Source: Chloroflexi bacterium TSY (GTDB lineage: Bacteria; Chloroflexota; Anaerolineae; Caldilineales; Caldilineaceae). Taken from it: a stretch of 64,000 nt of DNA. The position numbers were made by a program, and so were the translations under genes. How positions within the stretch are numbered: the stretch's first letter is position 1; each line of letters begins with the position of its first letter. The stretch is taken from contig JAHBNG010000021.1 of the NCBI GenBank assembly GCA_019217005.1, positions 62,001-126,000 of the forward strand, written 5' to 3'. Shown one piece after another: positions 37,653-47,410 of this stretch. Under the pieces are notes generated by a model that ran no database searches, was not told the DNA's origin, and saw nothing but the letters and a program-made list of their open reading frames with translations.

Positions 37653-40600
37653 ATGGATCAGATTGATCAGTTGCTTAAGAATCCAAAGCGGACCGATTTC
37701 TTACTCTTAGCAGCAATTCCTGTGCTCATCGTACTCATCCTCTTTACCATATTTCGCATTGGTGTTTCCAGAGGACGTTTAATGGCTGAGCGCGGATTTC
37801 AGACACAGCTAGCAGATTCGGCTTTTCAGGCACCGACAGCAGTTCTGGAGACACCGCCCTTGGCCGTTGTCGCGGTTGGCCCCACAGAAGAGCCCACACC
37901 AACTCACACACCTACTTTCACTCATACTCCAACCCAAACAACAACGCCCGAATCAGTGTTGGACTGGGCCGAACGCTTTCGAAAACGTGCGACTGACGGA
38001 CTCAATGCACTATCGACGATGGAATTCAGCCCGACACGGGCGAAAACACTCGTGCGTCGCATTGCGCAAGATCAGTCCATGATCTTTTTACCCGTGAGCT
38101 ATTACGAATTTGAGTCGACTTCCTGGGCCATCCTCGCCATCCCGAGGACACAAGAAGATCAACCACTGCCCATTCTCTTTTGGCGCGAGGCAAACGATCG
38201 TCACCAAATTCGCAGTCAGCTGCTGCTTTCGATACTTTCGCCACTTGAACAATCGCTACAAGTTCCACTGGCGCAAACGACCGTTCGACAACGAGGAGCC
38301 TATCCACACTTACAGCTTGGTCTGCGACAGGGGATTCTGCGGAGCGATGTTCAGGGTCGCCGACAAATTTTATTGATCGAACAGCCCCATGCACACCCGA
38401 TCCTCTCCGTTTATGTACTTGCTCAGCTACAGCCAGCAAGTGACTTTGGTGCTGTTTGGTGGAGTCTGAGCGATCCTATTTGGGCCATACCGAATCAAAA
38501 TAGTCGCTATGAATTACGTGAAACTGAAGCAACAATACTGCCAAACATTGTCGTGACATCTCCGCTACAGGCAAGCAGCCAACTGCTCAACGACCTTGCC
38601 ATGTCGACCCTCTTCATTGAGCAAGCGCCCTTTGCTCAGCAACTTGTCGTGACGCATTGGCACCCGAGATTATCTCTAAATCTCAGCCACACGTCAGGTG
38701 CTCAGATTTCTGGATATCGCCTGGCACAAAGCGAGCCACTACAAACACCTTTAACCGTTTTGACGCGCATCCTGAGTTTGCTCCAGCAGGGAGATGTAAC
38801 TGGCGCAGGAAACTATACAACGCGGTTGGATCTGCTGCAGCAAGCCTTCGATCTGGAATTGAGTAAACCAGCCACATGGTTTGGGTTCTATTTGGATGAA
38901 AATGATCGGGCGCTCTTCAACGGTCAGGTAACCAATCGGCTGCGATTTTTTGATAACGCCAATCGTAGTCGAACCTTTAATGCTGTCTTTGAACAAAATG
39001 AGATAGGGGAATATCAGCTTGTTGCATTGCAAACGCTCTTGACAACGTACAACCGGGATGACTTGATTACCCCGGCACCACCAACAGCCACGCCGCTGGT
39101 TCTGCCAACAGTTACACCAACAGCTACACCACTCCCAACATCAACACCATCTCCAGAACCAACCATTGCCGTGGCGAACGTAGCGTCGCTTCTAACGGCA
39201 ACGGTTTCTGTTCGACCAGACGTGATTGACGCATCTCGTTCCGTCACTCGAACGGTAAGCGAAATAGCACCCGATCTTTCCCTAACCTTAACGGCCATCT
39301 TTGCTGAGCTGGAGCGCGTGAATACGTCAACATTGACGCCGACTGCGACAAGCACGCCCACCTTTAGTGCGACACCTACCTTGACCAGTACGCCCACGGC
39401 GACGAGCACGCCGACAGAAACAAATACACCAACGGAGACGGATACCCCGATTCCAACAGATACCCCATCACCGACTGCAACAAACACCCCATTTGGTCGA
39501 CCTGCCGTTGTGCCACCGATTCCAGCGGAACAACCTGGGTTGGTAACAGGTAGTGTTGCCTCATCTCTCTCCAATTTGCGTGGCGGTCCAGCGACTGATT
39601 ATGTGCGGGTTGCCCTGTTGGATCTGGGTGATCTCGTTGAGTATTTTGGGATCACAGAGGCTGGAGATTGGCTACTCCTGCGCGTGCGGGATCCGGAAAG
39701 CCCTACCGATGGAACTGTTGGTTGGATTGCAAGCACACTTGTTTATTGGGATAGTGATCTGAGTGTCTTGCCCCTTTATCGCGCCGACGGATCGCCCGTC
39801 ATTCCTTTTACACCATCTGCAACGCAACCTCCAACTGCAACGCCATTGCCCGGGACGCCCACGGTAACGCCCACGCCGACGCCAATAGACACCCCACCTA
39901 TTCGTGATTCCTTATCTGTCATCATGCCTCCACGACGTTCGGCCCCACTACCGGCTCTTGATAATCTGCTCTTGATTGTGGCCGAGGACCAGACCGGAGA
40001 TACAACAAGCGATTCGATACGTGTTCAGACAACTGATGGGGAATTCTTGAACTTGAATGCACGAAATGCCCTTATTCAGATCTGGAGTGGACTATTTGGC
40101 GACCCAGATGGAGGATGGGTCCCAGCGTCATTGGATTTGCTGTGGCCTGGTACAACGCTCTATGTCTCTGTTCCATCAGATAGTGAAACAATAAATCGTG
40201 GCACAAATCAAGACTTGTCTATCCAACTTGACGCCAATTTGGTGCGCATTGCAGCCGCACCAGAATATGAACGAACAAAGCTTTTGTATTTCCCTAGTTT
40301 GGCGGCGGAAGCAAAAGCCGAAACCGCTATGGCTCTTTTGGGTAGTCGCACCCAACCAGGCGTCTATCTTCTTTCAACGTCTGGAACGATTCAACAAATT
40401 CTGATCGATGAACAAGAAGTTGACTGGGTGAGCGGAAATGACAATGCTGGATTGCTCTTTCGCCAAGCTGAATCATCAACGGCGCTGAACCGGTTCAGTT
40501 GGGTCCGTACAGATGGGACGGGTCTTGAAATTACGGCGCAGCCCTTCCACACGATCAGCAGTGTCACTGGTGATGCGCTGGGTGGCATCTGGTGGGTTGA

Positions 40601-41579
40601 GATCCCCTTGGGGAATTTTGACCAATGGCAGCTCTGGCACTACGATCCGGTTCTCGCGGTCATTGAGCAACATATGCAGGCGTCGGGCGAGCTCTTCCAA
40701 CGCGCGAATCTGGTAACGAGCTCTGATGCAACTGATGCGCTTGCTCCAATTTTGGTTTCCGCTAAGCGGCTCGAGGATCGAACAGACGATGGTATAGACG
40801 AACAAATAATCTCGTTGTTTCTCGATACTTTGGATCGATCTCGCCAAATCTCTCATTCAGGATTTTATCATCTTGTACTCAATTTAGGTCAGTGGGGTGT
40901 TCGTCAGGAAAAAGCCAACACGCGTGTGGAAGAGATCCGGCAGATTTTGCCTCGCAACACATATCGAGGTCCGCTGAAAATGACCTCAGATGGTCAACGA
41001 CTTGCTTTTTTTGTCTATGATTCCTCACTACCAAGCCTAAGATCTGGATTTATCACACCACCGAATCGCCTGAAATTTTTATCTCTAGAGTCGGATAGAC
41101 TTCACACAATCGGTCGGGATGTCGATATCGGTCTACATGCAATATCGCTCTACCATGCAGAGGAATTCGAATTTCTGGCCCCCAATTTATCTTGGCGTGG
41201 CAATGAGCGATTGGTTTTTACGCGGAGTCGTTTTGCAGAGGAGGAAACCTTTGGCTTGGATCAATATGCATTGGTCGAAGTCGGGATCCCGCCAACCCAA
41301 CAACTGGAAGACAAAGAGCAAGTAGATCCAGACAGAAGCGGTCAAGAAGCAATCCATGCTGAGGGATCACGTACATATCTCCTTCCTGATGAACAGGAAG
41401 TTCTCGATTTAACGGCTTGTCGTGACGGCAACCACTCTTTGCTCCTCATCCAACATCCAGATGGTACACAAGAATTGGCGCGTTGGACAGGTGATGGGCG
41501 TCCTCGACCGCTCGTTGGTCTCCCCGTTCCGCTGAACCGTACATTTGTTTGTTGGCAGGCAGCAGTTCCATCTTTGTAA
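37653..41579 (+). CDS. Very large membrane-anchored surface protein with SH3-like domain
   Basis: 1308 residues. One membrane segment at residues 16-37 with a short cytoplasmic N-terminus. Then a short Pro/Thr linker (60-90), a globular part (95-470), a long Pro/Thr-rich linker (475-625), a bacterial SH3-like domain (about 629-705; SSLSNLRGGPATDYVRVALL, WLLLRV, VGWIASTLVYW), another Pro/Thr linker (715-755), and a C-terminal region of about 550 residues with spaced beta-strand segments that may be a propeller. SH3-like domains often bind cell-wall or peptide ligands. It is the second gene of a two-gene operon. Specific function unknown. Confidence 0.75.
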   Translation: MDQIDQLLKNPKRTDFLLLAAIPVLIVLILFTIFRIGVSRGRLMAERGFQTQLADSAFQAPTAVLETPPLAVVAVGPTEEPTPTHTPTFTHTPTQTTTPESVLDWAERFRKRATDGLNALSTMEFSPTRAKTLVRRIAQDQSMIFLPVSYYEFESTSWAILAIPRTQEDQPLPILFWREANDRHQIRSQLLLSILSPLEQSLQVPLAQTTVRQRGAYPHLQLGLRQGILRSDVQGRRQILLIEQPHAHPILSVYVLAQLQPASDFGAVWWSLSDPIWAIPNQNSRYELRETEATILPNIVVTSPLQASSQLLNDLAMSTLFIEQAPFAQQLVVTHWHPRLSLNLSHTSGAQISGYRLAQSEPLQTPLTVLTRILSLLQQGDVTGAGNYTTRLDLLQQAFDLELSKPATWFGFYLDENDRALFNGQVTNRLRFFDNANRSRTFNAVFEQNEIGEYQLVALQTLLTTYNRDDLITPAPPTATPLVLPTVTPTATPLPTSTPSPEPTIAVANVASLLTATVSVRPDVIDASRSVTRTVSEIAPDLSLTLTAIFAELERVNTSTLTPTATSTPTFSATPTLTSTPTATSTPTETNTPTETDTPIPTDTPSPTATNTPFGRPAVVPPIPAEQPGLVTGSVASSLSNLRGGPATDYVRVALLDLGDLVEYFGITEAGDWLLLRVRDPESPTDGTVGWIASTLVYWDSDLSVLPLYRADGSPVIPFTPSATQPPTATPLPGTPTVTPTPTPIDTPPIRDSLSVIMPPRRSAPLPALDNLLLIVAEDQTGDTTSDSIRVQTTDGEFLNLNARNALIQIWSGLFGDPDGGWVPASLDLLWPGTTLYVSVPSDSETINRGTNQDLSIQLDANLVRIAAAPEYERTKLLYFPSLAAEAKAETAMALLGSRTQPGVYLLSTSGTIQQILIDEQEVDWVSGNDNAGLLFRQAESSTALNRFSWVRTDGTGLEITAQPFHTISSVTGDALGGIWWVEIPLGNFDQWQLWHYDPVLAVIEQHMQASGELFQRANLVTSSDATDALAPILVSAKRLEDRTDDGIDEQIISLFLDTLDRSRQISHSGFYHLVLNLGQWGVRQEKANTRVEEIRQILPRNTYRGPLKMTSDGQRLAFFVYDSSLPSLRSGFITPPNRLKFLSLESDRLHTIGRDVDIGLHAISLYHAEEFEFLAPNLSWRGNERLVFTRSRFAEEETFGLDQYALVEVGIPPTQQLEDKEQVDPDRSGQEAIHAEGSRTYLLPDEQEVLDLTACRDGNHSLLLIQHPDGTQELARWTGDGRPRPLVGLPVPLNRTFVCWQAAVPSL

Positions 41580-41645
41580 AATGGCAGTCCTCAATATCAA
41601 ACTCGATTCACAATGAAATCCGGAATGTCATTGAGAGCAGAGACT

Positions 41646-41897
41646 CAGTAGATCCAAGATGTGGCTCATATCCGCGGAGGGAGCATTCTCTAATGCGGCG
41701 GTACTCGACTCGATCCGGCGTTAGAGATTACACGCAGTAGGATTTCTCAGAGGTAGAGCGTTCAAATGGCGAAAAAAGACGCAGTAGAGAATCTCGGACC
41801 ATTTGGCACGCTCGAGTCTGTTTTGACTGAGAAATGCAGGATTATGTCTACTGCGTGTAATAGAGAACGCCTCCTCCACGGAAAATTGGATCTACTG
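41646..41897. mobile_element. MITE-B-related element with a nested palindrome
   Basis: 252 bp from CAGTAGATCCAAGATGTGG to AAAATTGGATCTACTG, sharing only its ends with MITE-B. Inside, GGCGTTAGAGATTACACGCA (41718) and its inverted partner ending GAGAACGCC (41871) form another large inverted repeat, so one element may sit inside another. Flanks are AGACT left and AGTCT right. Confidence 0.7.
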
Positions 41898-41902
41898 AGT
41901 CT

Positions 41903-42117
41903 CAGTAGATCCAAATTTGGCGTTTTTGGCGATTTTCAGTCGAGATTGCAGGGATTTTGGAGTCATTTATTCAGATTTCGGTTACAGAAAACAACCTATT
42001 TCATATCTGAAAATCGCCCAAATCTAACGCAAAAACTAGATATCGACCGGCAAATTTGTATTTATGTCAACTGTTTAGCCAGAATTCTCTCTCAAAACCT
42101 GAAATTTGGATCTACTG
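41903..42117. mobile_element. MITE-B copy 3 (215 bp)
   Basis: Same ends and length as the other copies. It follows the related 252-bp element with only AGTCT between them; the far flank is AGACT. Thus the pair reads AGACT - element - AGTCT - MITE-B - AGACT. Confidence 0.88.
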
Positions 42118-42186
42118 AGACTAGAGATTAGAGATTTTCCACGCTGGCAGCCACTCTCTAATCTCAAAACTCCACACACTATCCTG

Positions 42187-42996
42187 ATGTTTCAATTAAA
42201 CCTTCCACAATGGCCAGATGAGTGGTTACACTTTGCACGCTGGCAAGACTCTCTATTTGCAGCAGGTAGCGCCATCCTGATCCTGCTGATGATTGTTTGG
42301 TGGCAACAACAGACCCATTATTGGTTCCGCATTATCGTGAGCATCTTGTTGGCTTCCATTCTTCTCTGCATCGGTAGCTACTATATATTTGTTGTGCCCC
42401 CTAATTCAGTCGGTTGTTCGGAAATATGTGTTGGTTGGCGGGGGTATCCGCATCCTGTTGCTCTCTTTGACATTGATCATAGGAGCAAGGTCTATCCGAT
42501 TGATTTTGGGCTTAACTTGTTGATCATCTGGTTCATCTTTCTGGGAATGAGTGTTATGTGGCGTATAGCAGGCATTGCAATCCAATGGTCAAGCCGTTCA
42601 TTTCGTACACAATTAGCCTTTATTTTTTCCCTTTGTATTATTCCCTGGGCCATTATGCCGCGTATTCTTGAACCACCTCAACCGCTGGCACAAGGTGAAG
42701 CACAGCGGATTGCCAATAACGCCCAGCGCGCGGCTGAGTTCACCTATAATGTGACGGGGTTCTGGATTCATAGGTTGGCGCTGGAAGATATCCAACAGAG
42801 CGTTCCAGACAATTCCGCTGAAACAATATTCGATACAGATAACCCTGCCCATCAAGTCTGCCTGCGTGGATACACATACTTTTATGTTCCCTGGCGACGT
42901 TACCGCATCGTTCTGGATGCAACGGGCGTCACAGCGCTCGATTTGACAGAAGTTGGATTAGATGGGTCATGTTGGGAAAAGGAGACTCTGGAGTAG
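42187..42996 (+). CDS. Membrane protein of unknown function
   Basis: About 269 residues from the ATG at 42187 (MFQLNLPQWPDEW); the longer frame from 42106 starts inside MITE-B and is rejected. Four to five membrane segments lie in residues 25-195. A short loop with two Cys (SVGCSEICVGWRGYPHP) lies near residue 85, and a hydrophilic C-terminal domain of about 90 residues follows with further Cys (QVCLRGYTYFYVPW, GSCWE). I do not recognise the family. It may belong with the two surface-protein genes upstream, although MITE elements now separate them. Confidence 0.7.
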   Translation: MFQLNLPQWPDEWLHFARWQDSLFAAGSAILILLMIVWWQQQTHYWFRIIVSILLASILLCIGSYYIFVVPPNSVGCSEICVGWRGYPHPVALFDIDHRSKVYPIDFGLNLLIIWFIFLGMSVMWRIAGIAIQWSSRSFRTQLAFIFSLCIIPWAIMPRILEPPQPLAQGEAQRIANNAQRAAEFTYNVTGFWIHRLALEDIQQSVPDNSAETIFDTDNPAHQVCLRGYTYFYVPWRRYRIVLDATGVTALDLTEVGLDGSCWEKETLE

Positions 42997-43031
42997 GAAA
43001 ACTTATCGGACACCTCATATAACCCGTCTAA

Positions 43032-43133
43032 GGCTTTTCCAACAATTAAAATCCCTAATTTGATCTGGAAAAGCGCAAGCCATTCCAGAGAAATCGACTT
43101 GGCAAATTAGGGATTTATTTCTCTGGAATAGCC
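43032..43133. mobile_element. MITE-G copy 2 (102 bp)
   Basis: Ends GGCTTTTCCA and, reversed, GGCTATTCCA, flanked by TAA (43029-43031 and 43134-43136), a 3-bp duplication of the same size and sequence type as ISAzo13 copy 1. Inside, AAATCCCTAATTTG (43049) and CAAATTAGGGATTT (43103) are perfect inverted repeats. Confidence 0.75.
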
Positions 43134-43295
43134 TAAGAGCAAACGAGTGTAGTACAGCATTCGCTCGTCTTGCTCTGGGCTCCTATTTAAGATCCCACAA
43201 TTCCTTTCGCCCAAATCCCGCATCCAGCATAAAATAATTAGACAGCGGTATCTAAAGTGAAATGCGTCCGAATTTATCCTCAATTTGAAATCGGT

Positions 43296-43340
43296 GAAAA
43301 AAATGTGTAAAGTTTGAGCAGATACGGGAATTAGTATACT
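43296..43340 (+). promoter_or_regulatory. Conserved upstream block of ECF paralog 1
   Basis: GAAAAAAATGTGTAAAG, TTTGAGCAGATACGGGAA and TTAGTATACT align without gaps to blocks at 47627 and 52878 in front of the two other ECF genes. A putative self-recognised promoter. Here it lies 580 bases from its gene because MITE-E and tandem repeats lie between. Confidence 0.6.
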
Positions 43341-43346
43341 GGAGCC

Positions 43347-43425
43347 GTTGACATTTGACAGCTCTCCTCAGAGCAATCATCGTGCAGAACGGCCAACACT
43401 CTGAGAGCGCACGCTAAATGTCAAC
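43347..43425. repeat. MITE-E copy 2
   Basis: 79 bp bounded by GTTGACATTT and AAATGTCAAC, same length as the copy at 22411-22489. It begins 7 bases after the conserved ECF block. Confidence 0.75.
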
Positions 43426-43726
43426 AGAACCTAATAAAGAAGCCACTTAAACTTCTTACATTCATTCCAAAATTGTTCAGACTAAAAGTCGTTATGAATG
43501 TACGAAGGTAAGCATTCAGCTAGTCAGCCATCAGCTCGGCACGTCCCTGTATTGTTCTATGACATCGGCACCTCTAGAAATCGGCTCCATCGCGACCACC
43601 TGCAGGCGCTGCTTCAGGAGAGTCACAGGCCAAATGAGGGGCGCGAACAAACCGAACAGCTCAGGTGTCGATCTCATAAAACAGTACACTTCCCTGTCGA
43701 GACAAGCTGCTTAAAGGTGTCAAGCT

Positions 43727-43880
43727 GATAGCTGAAATGCCGATAAGCTGATAGCTAAAATGCTGATAAGCTGATAAGCTGATAGCTAAAATGCTGATAA
43801 GCTGATAAGCTGATAGCTAAAATGCTGATAAGCTGATAAGCTGATAGCTAAAATGCTGATAAGCTGATAATTGAATAAAA
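43727..43880. repeat. 31-bp tandem repeats upstream of ECF paralog 1
   Basis: About 3.7 copies of a 31-bp unit (AAAATGCTGATAAGCTGATA plus AGCTGATAGCT), itself built from GCTGATAA-like words. Related single words (GGCTGATAGCTGAAAGC) occur at 12865 and 25250. No spacers of unique sequence, so not CRISPR. Confidence 0.9.
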
Positions 43881-43919
43881 GCTTATTGCCGTGACTGCTG
43901 CAAAAAACGAGAGGCGCAC

Positions 43920-45074
43920 ATGAATGCTATTCATACTGAACACGTAAACACATTTGAAAGCTTGGTGGCCAACGAACGAACCAATCTACTGCGCTTTTGT
44001 ACCCACTTGACCGGTTCTGTGCAAGCGGCCGAAGATCTAACCCAAGAGACATTGCTAACTGCTTGGCGTCGGCGAGATATAGTGACGGATGTAGATGGCC
44101 TACCTCATTGGCTCAAGGCCATTGCACGCAATGTCTGTCGCCACTGGCATCGCAGTCGAATGCGGCAGAGCAAACATCTCTTTACATCGGATCAGCACGA
44201 TAGCCAAGGTCCAGATAGAGAATTCGACATGGTCGATGACTTTGATCTAGACGCAGAGCTGGAGCATTGTGAACTGGTTACGTTATTGGATCGGGCGATG
44301 GCTCAACTACCGCCCGAAACGCGTAGTTTGCTCGTTCAGCACTACATCGAAGAACGCCCACATGCTGAAATCGCCACACAAAGTGGATTGAGTACGAGTG
44401 CCGTAGGTGTGCGGCTGCACCGTGGCAAGCAAGCGCTGCGGCAAGCGTTGGTCACCGATTTCCGGGATGATGCAATCTCCTATGGTCTCGTGCGTGCTCG
44501 TGACGCGGATTGGGTCGAGACACGCATGTGGTGCTTCCGATGTGGTCAGCACCAACTCCAAGCGCGCTTTACTCCTGCTGAAAACCGTCTCTGTTTGCGT
44601 TGCCCAGGCTGTTGCGACATTCATGATGAAGATAGCAGGCTGAGCGATTCACACATTGATGGACTTCAGAAAATCAAAGCATTTAAGCCTGCATTTTCAC
44701 GGGTATTAGACTTTGTTCATACCATTTATTTCGAACAGGCAGAGGCAGGCCGTACCACTTGCCCCCAATGTGGACACTCCACTCCACTTCGCTATGGTCC
44801 ACTGCCGGAGAGGTTTGGCTCCCATGATGCCGTCTATGTGTTGTGTGATCGGTGTGAGGATGGAACCTTGGATTCCTGGCACTATCTCGCACTCTCTCTG
44901 CCACAAGTACGCCAATTCTGGCGCAAGCACCCACGAATGGCCGAATTGCCCGATCGGCAAGTAGAAATTGCCAATAGCCCTGCTGTACTCACTGGTTTTG
45001 AAAGCGTGACTGACGGAACTAAGATCGAAGTTGCGTTCTCCACAAACACATTTGAAGTGATTGATATTAATTAA
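43920..45074 (+). CDS. ECF sigma factor with zinc-ribbon-like C-terminal extension, paralog 1
   Basis: 384 residues. Sigma region 2 (residues about 12-80: LLRFCTHLTGSVQAAEDLTQ, TLLTAWRR) and region 4 (about 120-180: LDRAMAQLPPETRSLLVQHY, HAEIATQSGLSTSAVGVRLH) are complete. About 200 extra residues follow, with two CxxC pairs (CFRCG/CLRCPGCC, then CPQCG/CDRC), which suggests two zinc ribbons, and a final beta-rich part (IEVAFSTNTFEVIDIN). ECF proteins with long extensions often sense or self-inhibit through them. There is no anti-sigma gene adjacent. The ATG has GAGGCG before it. Confidence 0.9.
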   Translation: MNAIHTEHVNTFESLVANERTNLLRFCTHLTGSVQAAEDLTQETLLTAWRRRDIVTDVDGLPHWLKAIARNVCRHWHRSRMRQSKHLFTSDQHDSQGPDREFDMVDDFDLDAELEHCELVTLLDRAMAQLPPETRSLLVQHYIEERPHAEIATQSGLSTSAVGVRLHRGKQALRQALVTDFRDDAISYGLVRARDADWVETRMWCFRCGQHQLQARFTPAENRLCLRCPGCCDIHDEDSRLSDSHIDGLQKIKAFKPAFSRVLDFVHTIYFEQAEAGRTTCPQCGHSTPLRYGPLPERFGSHDAVYVLCDRCEDGTLDSWHYLALSLPQVRQFWRKHPRMAELPDRQVEIANSPAVLTGFESVTDGTKIEVAFSTNTFEVIDIN

Positions 45075-45200
45075 CCAGTAGGATCACCCCATAGTATACA
45101 ACGAATCGCCAGCACTTCCGCGCCATGCCGGGTGTTACTCGTTACGCGCCCACGAATTCAGACCATTCAAAAAATTAGACATGATAGGGATTGAAAAATA

Positions 45201-45271
45201 GGACACGGATTTTCAGGATGAACACGGATTATCCCAGAGTCAATCCATGAAATCTGTGTTTATCCGTGTCC
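45201..45271. repeat. Imperfect palindrome
   Basis: GGACACGGAT ... GAACACGGATT pairs with AATCTGTGTTTATCCGTGTCC about 40 bases on. It resembles palindromic repeats common in environmental genomes. It sits between ECF paralog 1 and the HEAT gene and may act as a transcription barrier, though no T-run follows. Confidence 0.6.
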
Positions 45272-45362
45272 CATCTTCTGAATCTAATTTCTTGGGCTCA
45301 CCCCAACCTGGGTGAGCCAGAACCAAAATGCAATCCATTCACTGCAAATGGGAGATCATCTT

Positions 45363-47408
45363 ATGACAAATTTACAGACACCAGATACACAACAGATTGC
45401 AACACTGAAACAGTCTCTGAACGCATCTGATCAATCGATCCGTTTAAATGCTGCCCTGGATTTAGCGAAATTGGGGGATGCCGACAGCATTCCCGCCTTG
45501 ATCGAAGGCTTCCAGGCTGACAACCTGGTCACTCGCCTCTTTCACGCCGGGGAGGCTTTAACAGAATTGGGGGATGTTGCCGTTCCCGCGCTGACTGCTG
45601 CACTGGATGCCGACCATGAAACAGTACGCGTGGATGCGGCCTATACGCTCTGGAAAATCGACTCTACACGGATAAATGAACTCTTGCCCGTGGCTATCGA
45701 GACCTTGCGCAGTTGGGATCCCACTTTGACGATGGATGAGCAAATGCGTACACCACTGCTCGACGCAGCTATCCTGATTGGAGAAATGGGGGTCAATGCC
45801 AGTGAGGCGATTCCCGTTCTCACCACAATGTTACAGACACCCATACGGTGCGATGACCCGCAAGCCTGGGTTGGCGATCCACGGCCATTCCTCGCTCTGC
45901 TGATGACCCAGGTTGCAGATTCGTCTGATCAGGTGGTTGATGCACTCATCGAAGCCCTGGTCGCTCCAGACGCTTCACTGCGCTGGGGTGCAGCCCGTGC
46001 CTTGGGGGAGCTGGGATTCGCTACCACACAGGCCGTTCCCGCGCTCACATCTCGGCTGACTGATGAGCAGGAGGTTGAGGCCGTCCGTGTGGAAGCGGCT
46101 TACTCGTTGGCAGTGATGGGCGATCCTGTGGAGGAAACGCTCCCCGCGCTCATACAGGCAGTCGGGAGTCAGGATTGGTGGGTACGCGCCTTTGTCGCCC
46201 GCATTCTTGGCGAAATGGGGTCACCACTCGAGCATGTGGAGGATGCTGAAGAGACAGACTGGCTCGACCGCGCCTTTTATGCACAGCGTACTGTCCGTCG
46301 AGTTGCACAACCAGAAATGCATATTGTGCCCGTCTTAGCGAGAGCGATGGCCGATCGTGACTACAATGTGCGTCGGAATGCTGTCTATGCACTCTCTCTG
46401 ATTGGTGCGCGTGCAACGGAGGCCATTCCCCTGCTGATGAAGGCAATGCGCAGTCGTGACGTTGGTCCACTTGCCGCAGAGGCAATTGCCCAAGTGGGAG
46501 AAGCATCTCTGCCGGCATTGTTGCAAGCACTGGATGAAGGGGATGATCTAACCCGTCGTCGTGCCGCCTATGCCCTGCACCTGATTGACACCCCCGATGC
46601 GCAGGATGCGGTCAACCTGGCGCGTAAGAGAGGGGTCGAGCCCCTTCAACCGGCCTACCATCACTTTTATCTGCCGTGTGTTGTCTCTTTTGATGCCGCC
46701 AAAGAGGGCGCATTTGAAGCCCTCTATGCGGAGACTATCGCGCGTGGGCCAGGGAGCGAAGTCGTGTACACGCTGCCCTATCCCAAGCATGAGTTTTTGC
46801 ACTATTTGGTTGCATACAAAGGATTGCTGATGCACGGCAGCGGCGTGCCTGATTTGGAGGTACTGCGCCCCTTGCGTGAATCGACTGATGCCAGCGAACA
46901 GGGCAACGTGAGTGGCATATATGCGGACAAGGGCTATATGCGCCCCATCTACTTTGCTGTGGTTCACCGCGATCGCTGCTTTGGGCTACACAGTGGTCTC
47001 TTTAATCTGGATGAAGATGGTACAGTTGTCTTTGATCAAGATCAGGGTCTGGCTCGCCGCTACTATAAACTTACGATTGGCATCACGGGTCTGCGTCGAA
47101 ATCCTTGGCGCGACGGCGCGGTCTATGCACTTTCGCCTGACACATTCGAGTATTGGGATAGTAAGTATTGGAGTGAGTGGACCAGCCGTACGCCCGTACA
47201 ACCGGTTCTGCGCTTGGCGGTTACACCAGACGATCTACCTTTAAAAGATGATCTGTGGGGTACTGACTTTCGTATGATCGCCTATGGAACGTGGGTCGAA
47301 CCAAAAGAAGATGCCTTTCCATTCCTCAAGGATGTACGCGCCACGCCCTTTCATCCTTCTGGACAACCACCGTGGGTGCGCCAGATGGAAGGGCAATCCA
47401 ATTCTTGA
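45363..47408 (+). CDS. HEAT-repeat protein with unusual C-terminal domain
   Basis: About 681 residues from the ATG at 45363 (GGGAGA before it); a GTG start at 45312 is less likely. Residues about 20-435 are ten or more PBS-lyase-type HEAT repeats (ALDLAKLGDADSIPALIEG, AARALGELGFATTQAVPAL). Residues about 450-681 form a different domain: FLHYLVAYKGLLMHGSGVPD, GNVSGIYADKGYMRPIYFAV, YKLTIGITGLRRNPW, FEYWDSKYW. The HGSG...VLRP...GIYA pattern reminds me of ADP-ribosyltransferase-like folds, but I cannot confirm it. HEAT repeats normally bind proteins. It is placed between two ECF paralogs on the same strand. No signal peptide; cytoplasmic. Confidence 0.8.
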   Translation: MTNLQTPDTQQIATLKQSLNASDQSIRLNAALDLAKLGDADSIPALIEGFQADNLVTRLFHAGEALTELGDVAVPALTAALDADHETVRVDAAYTLWKIDSTRINELLPVAIETLRSWDPTLTMDEQMRTPLLDAAILIGEMGVNASEAIPVLTTMLQTPIRCDDPQAWVGDPRPFLALLMTQVADSSDQVVDALIEALVAPDASLRWGAARALGELGFATTQAVPALTSRLTDEQEVEAVRVEAAYSLAVMGDPVEETLPALIQAVGSQDWWVRAFVARILGEMGSPLEHVEDAEETDWLDRAFYAQRTVRRVAQPEMHIVPVLARAMADRDYNVRRNAVYALSLIGARATEAIPLLMKAMRSRDVGPLAAEAIAQVGEASLPALLQALDEGDDLTRRRAAYALHLIDTPDAQDAVNLARKRGVEPLQPAYHHFYLPCVVSFDAAKEGAFEALYAETIARGPGSEVVYTLPYPKHEFLHYLVAYKGLLMHGSGVPDLEVLRPLRESTDASEQGNVSGIYADKGYMRPIYFAVVHRDRCFGLHSGLFNLDEDGTVVFDQDQGLARRYYKLTIGITGLRRNPWRDGAVYALSPDTFEYWDSKYWSEWTSRTPVQPVLRLAVTPDDLPLKDDLWGTDFRMIAYGTWVEPKEDAFPFLKDVRATPFHPSGQPPWVRQMEGQSNS

Positions 47409-47410
47409 AC

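Noticed and set aside
38026..38439. 137-codon minus-strand frame inside the 1308-residue gene
   Set aside because: It is antisense to a complete, well-supported gene and has no recognisable domain.
42106..42186. Longer start for the membrane protein at 42187
   Set aside because: It begins inside the end of MITE-B copy 3 and adds residues with no membrane-protein character.
43727..43880. Regular short repeats that might be a CRISPR array
   Set aside because: The units are contiguous, with no unique spacers, and are built from a simple GCTGATAA word; no cas genes are near.
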